Below are positions 7,301 through 10,831 of a stretch of 10,831 nt of DNA, in pieces. The stretch spans positions 1-10,831 of the forward strand of contig DASRIS010000153.1 in assembly GCA_035649895.1 (NCBI GenBank). The letters are read 5' to 3'. The translations under genes and the position numbers were made by a program. The stretch is from DASSUC01 sp035649895 (GTDB taxonomy: Bacteria; Actinomycetota; Actinomycetes; Mycobacteriales; Micromonosporaceae). The first letter of the stretch is position 1; the number at the start of each line of letters is the position of its first letter. Under the pieces are notes generated by a model. The model saw only the letters and a list, made by a program, of their open reading frames with translations, did not search any database and was not told where the DNA came from.

Positions 7301-9936
7301 GTGACCGGCGGCACGTCCGCGAGCAGGCCCCGCCAGTAGGCCAGGTCGGCCGTCCAGTCCGGGCCGCCGGCGGCGCCCGCCTGGGCCTCGGCGTACGCCG
7401 CGAAGCTCGGCGCCGGGCCCCACCGCGGTGCCGAGCCGCGCAGCCGGGCCGAGTACGCGCCGGCGAGGCCGGCCAGTACCAGGTCGAGGGTCTGCTGGTC
7501 GGAGACGATGTGGTGCAGCGCCAGCACGAGGCAGCCGCCGGGGCCGCCGTCCGGTGGCAGCAGCAGCCCCGCAGTGAGCAGCGGCGCGCGGTCCAGCGGG
7601 ATCGTGCGGCGGGCGAGCGAGGCGACGAAGCCGTCGACGGCTGCCGCGTCGAGCGGGCCGGCCGCGGTGCGCACCTCCAGCACCGCGTCGCACGCGTCCG
7701 CGAAGACGAGGAGCGGCCCACCGTCCGAGCCAACCGAGCCAGGCGTGCCGGAGTAGCCCGGCACGCCTGCCCGCAGCGCGTCGTGGCGGGCGACCACGTC
7801 GGCGAGCGCCGCGCGCATCGCCGCGGGGTCGACCACGCCGCCCAGCCGTACCGCGCCGACCACGTTGTAGCCACCCGGGTCCGCCAGGAGCTGGCTGCGC
7901 ACCCACAGGGCGTGCTGGCCGGGCGCGAGGCGGCTGGTCCCCCGCGCCCCGTGCCCCACCGGCTCAACGTGGCCCACCGTGGCTGCTCCGGCCGGCCGGC
8001 GTACCTCCAGGCTCTCCACCAGGCCGCGCAGCACAGCGAGCGACGCGTTCTCGCCCAGCAGGGCGGCGAGCGGCACGTCGACTCCCAGCCCCGCGCGCAG
8101 CTCGGCGACGAGCCGCCCGGCGAGCAGCGAGTGGCCGCCGAGGTTGAGGAACCCGGCGGCCTCGTCGCGCTCGGTGCCGGGCGTCCCGAGCAGGCCCCAC
8201 CACAGCCGCGAGACATCGTCAGAGCCGCCGCGCACGTCAGCGCCGGCGCCCGCCGCGGCCGGGGACGGTTCGGCGCCGTGCCACCACCGGCGCAGCTCGT
8301 CCCGCAGCGCCCGCCGGTCCGCCTTGCCGGCCGAGCTCAGCGGCAGCCGCTCCAGCCAGCACAACCCACTGGGTACGAACGCGGCCGGCAGCCGGCGGGC
8401 GACGAAGTCCCGCACCTCGGCGGCGGGGACCCGGCCGGCGCCGGGCGCCGGGGTGACCGCGGCGACCAGCTCGTCACCGGCGCCCCCGCGGGCGGGGACG
8501 GCGACCACGGCGGCGTGCGTGATCGCCGGGTGCAGGGTCAGCACCCGCTCCACCTCGCCCGGCTCGATCCGTACCCCCCGGATCTTGACCTGGTCGTCGA
8601 TGCGCCCGAGGTACTCCACCTGGCCGTCCACGGCGCGGACCAGGTCCCCGGTGCGGTAGCGGCGACCGTACGGGGTGGCGTCGAAGACCCGGGCGGTCAG
8701 CTCCGGCTGCTTGACGTAGCCCAGCGCCACGTGCACCCCGCCGATCCACAGCTCCCCCGGCTCCCCGTCGGGCACCGGGCGCCCGTCCGGGTCGAGGATG
8801 TAGAGGTCCACGTTGTCGATCGGGGCGCCGATGTAGACGGTCGCGTCCGGCCGCATGTCCGGCGGGATGGCCCACTGGGTGACCTCGATCGTGCCCTCGG
8901 TGGGGCCGTAGAGGTTGTGCAGGCCGGCGTCGAGCGTCGCGGCGAACTGGGCCGCCAGGGCCGGCGGCAGCGCCTCACCGCTGGTGAAGACCATCCGCAG
9001 GCTGGTGTCGCGGGACGGGCGGCCGAGCCGGAGGAACTCGTCGAGCATCGACGACACGAAGTGGCATACCGTGATCTTCTGCTCGACTATGAGCTGCGCG
9101 ATGCGGGCCGGGTCGCGGTGGCTGTCCGGCGGGGCGAAGACGCAGCAGGCGCCGACCGCCAGCGGCCAGTAGAGCTCCCAGCCGGAGACGTCAAAGGTGT
9201 ACGGCGTCTTCTGCAGCACCCGGTCGGCGGGGGTGAGGTCGTAGTGCCGCACTCCCCACAGGATCCGGTTGCACAGGGCCGCGTTGGCCGCGACGACGCC
9301 CTTGGGAGTGCCGGTCGAGCCGGACGTGAACATGATGTACACGCGCTGGTCCGGGGCGACCTCGGGCAGGTCCCGCAGCGGGCCGGCGGGGTCGGCCCAC
9401 GCCGGCACCGGCACCAGCGGGGCGACGCTGAACGGCCCGAGGTCCCGGCCGGGCGGCGCGACGACCGCGACCGGCTCGGCCAGCTCAGCCATTACCGCGG
9501 CCCTCTGCGGCGGCTCGTCGGTCGCCACCGGCACGTACCAGCAGCCGGCCTTGAGCACGCCGAGCAGCGCGACCAGCAGGTCCACGCCCCGGGGCAGGAT
9601 GAGCGCCACGGCTCCGGTCGCGCCGCCGGTGGCGGCGAGGATGCCGTCGGCCAGCCGGTCGCTGCGCGCGTCCAGCTCGGCGTAGCTGAGCCGGTGGCTC
9701 TCGTCCTCGGTCGCGGGCGCGTCCGGCGTCTCGATGCGGCGCGCGCGGACCAGGCCGGGCACGCCGTGCGGGGCGCTGTGGTCGACGCGCTCGCCACGCA
9801 GCTGCGGAGCCGGCCAGGCCGACCTCGACCGGGTGTCCCCTGACTCCCCGCACATGGCCGATACCATAGCCGCCGCCGGACCCCCTCCAGCTCGCCCTGG
9901 CAGGCCGCTGTGGCATCGGGCGTTCGGCCCATCCAC
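4366..9936 (-). CDS. Non-ribosomal peptide synthetase, A-T-C-A-T, serine-like loading module
   Basis: Predicted to activate and join two amino acids and hand the dipeptidyl thioester to the PKS. Residues are numbered from GTG 9936 (1856 aa). A1 (about 58-550) has FTSGSTGTPKG at 203, YRTGD at 427 and Lys538; its pocket residues read D-V-W-H-F-S-L-I-E-K, close to the serine code. T1 has LGGHSLL with phosphopantetheine Ser603. C (about 668-1095) has HHIVSDQ at 808-814, keeping His809 and Asp813 but with Gln for the usual Gly. A2 (about 1135-1690) is divergent, with pocket D-P-R-H-L-G-A-Q-V-K, to which I assign no substrate. T2 has GGLSSVG with Ser1748. The C-terminus ends in a charged helix-like segment that could dock with the PKS. 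No C domain precedes A1, so this looks like an initiation protein. The true start is uncertain: residues 1-32 use many A/T-ending codons, so ATG 9867 or 9855 is more likely. The stop overlaps the PKS start. Confidence 0.97.
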   Translation of the reverse strand: MDGPNARCHSGLPGRAGGGPAAAMVSAMCGESGDTRSRSAWPAPQLRGERVDHSAPHGVPGLVRARRIETPDAPATEDESHRLSYAELDARSDRLADGILAATGGATGAVALILPRGVDLLVALLGVLKAGCWYVPVATDEPPQRAAVMAELAEPVAVVAPPGRDLGPFSVAPLVPVPAWADPAGPLRDLPEVAPDQRVYIMFTSGSTGTPKGVVAANAALCNRILWGVRHYDLTPADRVLQKTPYTFDVSGWELYWPLAVGACCVFAPPDSHRDPARIAQLIVEQKITVCHFVSSMLDEFLRLGRPSRDTSLRMVFTSGEALPPALAAQFAATLDAGLHNLYGPTEGTIEVTQWAIPPDMRPDATVYIGAPIDNVDLYILDPDGRPVPDGEPGELWIGGVHVALGYVKQPELTARVFDATPYGRRYRTGDLVRAVDGQVEYLGRIDDQVKIRGVRIEPGEVERVLTLHPAITHAAVVAVPARGGAGDELVAAVTPAPGAGRVPAAEVRDFVARRLPAAFVPSGLCWLERLPLSSAGKADRRALRDELRRWWHGAEPSPAAAGAGADVRGGSDDVSRLWWGLLGTPGTERDEAAGFLNLGGHSLLAGRLVAELRAGLGVDVPLAALLGENASLAVLRGLVESLEVRRPAGAATVGHVEPVGHGARGTSRLAPGQHALWVRSQLLADPGGYNVVGAVRLGGVVDPAAMRAALADVVARHDALRAGVPGYSGTPGSVGSDGGPLLVFADACDAVLEVRTAAGPLDAAAVDGFVASLARRTIPLDRAPLLTAGLLLPPDGGPGGCLVLALHHIVSDQQTLDLVLAGLAGAYSARLRGSAPRWGPAPSFAAYAEAQAGAAGGPDWTADLAYWRGLLADVPPVTLLPFHLADPAVPSTAGERVAVVLDTGTSARVDAFGRERAVTPATLFVACVAVVLSAWSAQSTVVVGTPASRRYAELERDLVGFLLATLPLRVDVGAQPDVAALLGHVRERYAGALEHSTATFEAIVEALGVPASPVRNPLFQVWVNDMTQAAPAPAFGGVPASHLDVVPPAALFDLNFYLHRPDGYRVELVYATGRYPAGVARELLEQVVRVLRQVVTTRGSAPLSRLRLAGEGDVPAAGDAGVLVPTAATTPAAAPRMLDAVRATAARVPHSVAVSDAAGGVSYADLVGEVDRLAAGAAGAGATGGDLVLVHAERSRWLPVALLGLWAAGATAVLVDAALPALVRRGYEETVRPRWTLRLPGADGGFHLAPGGGLHLAPGGLQLARSAAAEPLRLPGASHALFTSGTTGRPAAVAVPPSALAGTLGWYLETFAPSGRDRVALLAGLGHDPVLRDMLVPLMAGGTLVVPPDDVFASPERLFTFVREARVTILHATPALLGLLVAGGLVAGGPHHPVQPADGQVQPAAGLADLRLVLCGGAPLTARLVRALRRLTPARVVNAYGTTETPQVASCQVVAEAGEPLPAGVPDQAVLPVGAGVGGAELVVVDATGALAGIGQLGEVVVRSPHLALGYAGDSGDAGRFVPDPAGRPGYRAYHTGDLGRRDPWGGVHLDGRLDRQVLVDGFRVAPEQVEAAALGLPHVADALVTLRSTPAGEVLVLQVVAAAAGGLSSGQGSSRQPPPGGLSPDQLPPDQLPPDQLLPGRLSADEVRARLRGVLPPYAVPADIRVVPRLGTDHNHKVAAAPDDAVPPAPGVPAPPDGYDRPGGYDRPDGAGTPGAVVAELSRLVREVTGRDLPPHENFLDGGLSSVGLVRLHALLSQRLAVELPVTALFQHPNLAALARYLAHRGAGDGARDPEPAPTGNRETVSAGSRQAAMVGSREAVPAGARDAGAAGPDPAQQRRQLRERLYRELGEVP
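4438..4533 (-). repeat. Four 24-bp in-frame repeats in the NRPS C-terminal tail
   Basis: Residues 1802-1833 form four 8-residue units: GNRETVSA, GSRQAAMV, GSREAVPA and GARDAGAA. They lie between T2 and the terminal charged helix that may dock with the PKS, so they would act as a flexible spacer of variable length. Confidence 0.78.
4806..4840 (-). repeat. Two 18-bp repeats in the A2-T2 linker
   Basis: The 17 bases caggccggtcgtacccg occur at 4806 and again at 4824, encoding YDRPGGYDRPDG (residues 1701-1712) between A2 and T2. Confidence 0.85.
5020..5064 (-). repeat. Three 15-bp repeats in an insert within A2
   Basis: Two identical units aagctggtctggtgg (5020, 5035) and one diverged unit (5050) encode repeated PPDQL pentapeptides around residues 1625-1642. 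They form a Pro/Gln-rich insert in the C-terminal subdomain of A2, before the A10 motif. Confidence 0.88.
5721..5796 (-). repeat. Two adjacent pairs of short direct repeats within A2
   Basis: The sequence ccgccggctgcac occurs at 5721 and 5742 (encoding VQPADGQVQPAAG), and accaccggctaccag occurs twice in tandem at 5767-5781 and 5782-5796 (encoding the doubled LVAGG at residues 1381-1390). Together they make a Gly/Pro-rich insert between the LHATPALLGLL segment and the LRLVLCGGAPL strand of A2. Confidence 0.85.
6141..6205 (-). repeat. Three 21-24-bp repeats within A2 before the A3 motif
   Basis: Units starting gcgccag at 6141, 6162 and 6186 encode FHLAPGGGLHLAPGGLQLA (residues 1247-1265). They lie between the early A2 core and the ATP-binding motif FTSGTTG. 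The second and third units are the most similar. Confidence 0.85.
7740..7769. repeat. Perfect 12-bp inverted repeat inside the C-domain coding sequence
   Basis: Arms at 7740-7751 and 7758-7769 pair perfectly around a 6-base loop. They encode residues about 723-732 in a Gly/Ser/Pro-rich insert between RHDALRAGV and DGGPLLVF of the C domain. In mRNA this would be a very stable hairpin. Confidence 0.8.
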
Positions 9937-9977
9937 GGCCGTCCCGGGCAGGGCACAGGGGCGTCGCGGTGCCGGGG
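9868..9977 (-). promoter_or_regulatory. Probable NRPS promoter and leader region, no clear boxes
   Basis: This stretch lies between the hairpin and the preferred NRPS starts (ATG 9867 or 9855). The longest open frame extends through it to GTG 9936, but its codons are poor for this genome (CGA, CCA, GCT, GGA, GTA, TCA). A GGAGGGGG sequence at 9881-9888 ends 13 bases before ATG 9867, a longer gap than usual. TATGGT overlaps that ATG and resembles a -10 box, which would place transcription start very near ATG 9855. I see no convincing -35 partner. The call rests mainly on position. Confidence 0.35.
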
Positions 9978-10008
9978 GCCGGTGGCGCCTCGGCGGGGCG
10001 CCACCGGC
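9978..10008 (-). terminator. Strong hairpin after the PRC-barrel gene, probable terminator
   Basis: A perfect 12-bp inverted repeat (arms 9978-9989 and 9997-10008) with a 7-base loop begins seven bases after the PRC-barrel stop codon. The stem is almost all G and C. No T-run follows in the leftward direction, but U-less hairpins of this kind are commonly proposed as terminators in high-GC actinomycetes. It separates the small gene from the NRPS transcript, implying that the NRPS has its own promoter in the short gap or within the first part of its open frame. Confidence 0.6.
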
Positions 10009-10015
10009 GCGACGG

Positions 10016-10387
10016 TCAGTAGCGGAACCGGCGGTAGTACTCGGCCAGCCGGTCGTGGTACTCCCGGTTGGTGTAGGTGCTCTTGTCGAACTCCGGCGCG
10101 TTCTTGATCTCTTCCTTGGTCAGCGGGACGTAGACCTTCCGAGCGCTGCGGTCGACGCGGTTGACCGCGCCGGCCGGCAGCATCACCTTGTGGCCCAGGA
10201 TCCACGGACCGGTGTCGACCACGACGTAGCTGGAACCGGCGTCGTAGGTGGCCTCATCAACCTTGCCGATGTCACCGTCGGTGGCCTCCACGTCGAACCC
10301 GACGAGGTCGACCTTGCCCCCGGACACTCCGACGGAGCTGCGGTAGCTCCACGGGTTCCACGCCTCTTGGCCACGCGAAGTGGTCAC
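10016..10387 (-). CDS. PRC-barrel domain protein, 123 aa
   Basis: A small soluble protein with no signal peptide or membrane segment. Residues about 25-97 look like a PRC-barrel: a beta-rich stretch beginning VDLVGFDVEATDGDIGKV and ending near VYVPLTKEEIKNAPEFD. A charged, aromatic-rich tail follows, with YHDRLAEYYRRF near the end. PRC-barrels are known from the photosynthetic reaction centre H subunit and from RimM, and stand-alone versions are common in actinomycetes, often with unknown role. The GTG start (10387) is fixed by an AGGAGG sequence five bases upstream. The gene lies upstream of the NRPS on the same strand but is separated from it by a strong hairpin, so it is probably its own transcription unit rather than a biosynthetic gene. 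Its function cannot be deduced from this sequence. Confidence 0.87.
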   Translation of the reverse strand: MTTSRGQEAWNPWSYRSSVGVSGGKVDLVGFDVEATDGDIGKVDEATYDAGSSYVVVDTGPWILGHKVMLPAGAVNRVDRSARKVYVPLTKEEIKNAPEFDKSTYTNREYHDRLAEYYRRFRY

Positions 10388-10392
10388 GGTGC

Positions 10393-10398
10393 CCTCCT
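10393..10398 (-). promoter_or_regulatory. Ribosome binding site of the PRC-barrel gene
   Basis: AGGAGG on the minus strand, separated by five bases from the GTG at 10387. It is a near-perfect Shine-Dalgarno match and decides the start codon. No comparable site is seen before any of the possible NRPS starts. Confidence 0.8.
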
Positions 10399-10445
10399 CT
10401 CGGCTGGGGATCTCCCATCACCTCTATGAGGCTTGGCCCGGCGCC

Positions 10446-10628
10446 GCATGACGTCCGCGCGTGCTGGCCGGTACGCCGGGAGGCGGTCGCCGGACGGCCG
10501 GGCCCTGAGCCGCATCCTTGTGCCGCTCAGGCATGCCACGCGCCAACGAGCCGGACGTCGGCCAGCATGACGTGGTACGAGCCAGGCGGCGCGCTTCGCG
10601 TCATGCAGCCCTGTGCCGTGCGTCATAT
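10446..10628. promoter_or_regulatory. Cluster of GCATGACG motifs, candidate operator sites
   Basis: GCATGACGT occurs at 10446-10454 and 10565-10573. The inverted form CGTCATGC lies at 10599-10606 and a shorter CGTCAT at 10621-10626. The last two are 22 bases apart, about two helical turns, and sites two and three form an inverted pair. The first lies about 60 bases upstream of the PRC-barrel start. Repetition of an 8-9-mer in a gene-free stretch suggests a DNA-binding protein, but no regulator gene is present here to name it. Confidence 0.4.
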
Positions 10629-10716
10629 CTGTTATCCATTACTGCGTCCGCTACGCGGCGGGGCCCCGGCGGTCGACCGGTTCCTCGCTCGACGGGCGCC
10701 TGTGCATGGTCCGACC

Positions 10717-10722
10717 TAAGAT
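10717..10722 (+). promoter_or_regulatory. Possible rightward -10 box TAAGAT
   Basis: TAAGAT fits the TANNNT pattern of actinomycete housekeeping promoters. No clear TTGAC-like -35 lies at normal spacing; the nearest, CTCGAC at 10688-10693, is 23 bases away, which is too far. It could drive a gene starting at or beyond the right edge. Confidence 0.25.
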
Positions 10723-10777
10723 GGCTGTCAGCTCGGTCCTCCCCCTCGCTTGCCACTGCCCGCTGTCCGTAGACCGT

Positions 10778-10811
10778 GCGGGACCAGCAGGGTCATGGCA
10801 GGGTGTCCCGC
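10778..10811. repeat. 7-bp inverted repeat near the right edge
   Basis: GCGGGAC (10778-10784) and GTCCCGC (10805-10811) can pair across a 20-base loop. It lies between the possible -10 box and the possible ribosome binding site at 10818, so it could be a leader structure or an operator. At this GC content it could also be chance. Confidence 0.3.
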
Positions 10812-10817
10812 CGCAAC

Positions 10818-10821
10818 GGAG
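10818..10821 (+). promoter_or_regulatory. Possible ribosome binding site for a gene starting past the right edge
   Basis: GGAG is followed by nine bases and then the final G of the window, which could be the first base of a GTG start. If so, a rightward gene divergent from the PRC-barrel gene begins just outside. An ATG at 10795 could alternatively open a frame of 12 codons to the edge, but it has only a weak upstream CAGGG. Confidence 0.25.
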
Positions 10822-10831
10822 AACGACACCG

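Larger units (their letters stand above)
10399..10831. other. Gene-free stretch upstream of the PRC-barrel gene
   Basis: No convincing coding region is seen on either strand. The open frames here are short, Arg-rich and show no recognisable domain. Part of it (about 10615-10650) is visibly richer in A and T than its surroundings, as promoter regions often are. The motif cluster, possible -10 box, inverted repeat and edge ribosome binding site are listed separately. No tRNA or other RNA gene was recognised. Confidence 0.6.

Noticed and set aside
4579..9843. A 1754-residue open frame on the plus strand
   Set aside because: It lies wholly opposite the NRPS, is rich in Arg, Gln, His and Gly, and shows no domain. 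Long antisense open frames are expected opposite GC-rich genes with strong third-position bias.
9868..9936. GTG 9936 as the firm NRPS start
   Set aside because: It is kept only as the longest frame. The first 32 codons are unlike the rest of the gene and there is no good ribosome binding site, so ATG 9867 or 9855 is preferred.
10384..10719. Short open frames of 80-97 residues on both strands
   Set aside because: They have Arg- and Ala-rich translations, no good ribosome binding site and no recognisable domain, and they overlap each other and the motif cluster.

Overview
This window is very GC-rich, and its long reading frames end almost every codon in G or C. It starts genes with GTG and contains a hybrid NRPS/PKS assembly line plus a PRC-barrel protein. 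Together these suggest an actinomycete (Streptomyces- or Micromonospora-like). I cannot name the genus from sequence alone. All supported genes lie on the minus strand, so transcription runs from right to left.

Layout from right to left: (1) about 440 bases without a supported gene (10388-10831). They hold repeated copies of a GCATGACG motif, a possible rightward -10 box, and a ribosome-binding-site-like sequence at the very edge that may serve a gene starting outside the window. (2) A small PRC-barrel protein gene (10387-10016) with a strong Shine-Dalgarno sequence, followed after 7 bases by a 12-bp hairpin that looks like its terminator. (3) A two-module NRPS gene (9936-4366) with domain order A-T-C-A-T. 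(4) A type I PKS gene (4369 to beyond base 1) with KS-AT-KR, cut by the left edge. The NRPS stop and the PKS GTG start overlap by four bases, so the two genes are almost certainly co-transcribed and translationally coupled.

How they work together: the first adenylation domain has a binding-pocket signature very close to that for serine and has no condensation domain before it, so it looks like a loading module. The C domain would join that residue to the substrate of a second, divergent adenylation domain. The dipeptidyl chain would then pass across the protein junction to the PKS. The PKS should add one malonyl-derived C2 unit (AT motifs GHSVGE and HAFH) and reduce the new ketone to a hydroxyl (intact KR, no DH before it). 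I do not recognise the pathway or product.

The most unusual features are: a set of short in-frame tandem repeats in linkers and inserts of both megasynthases, including one that runs into the start of the AT domain; a perfect 12-bp inverted repeat inside the C-domain coding sequence; an A2 domain that departs from consensus at several core motifs; and the repeated GCATGACG motif upstream of the PRC-barrel gene.
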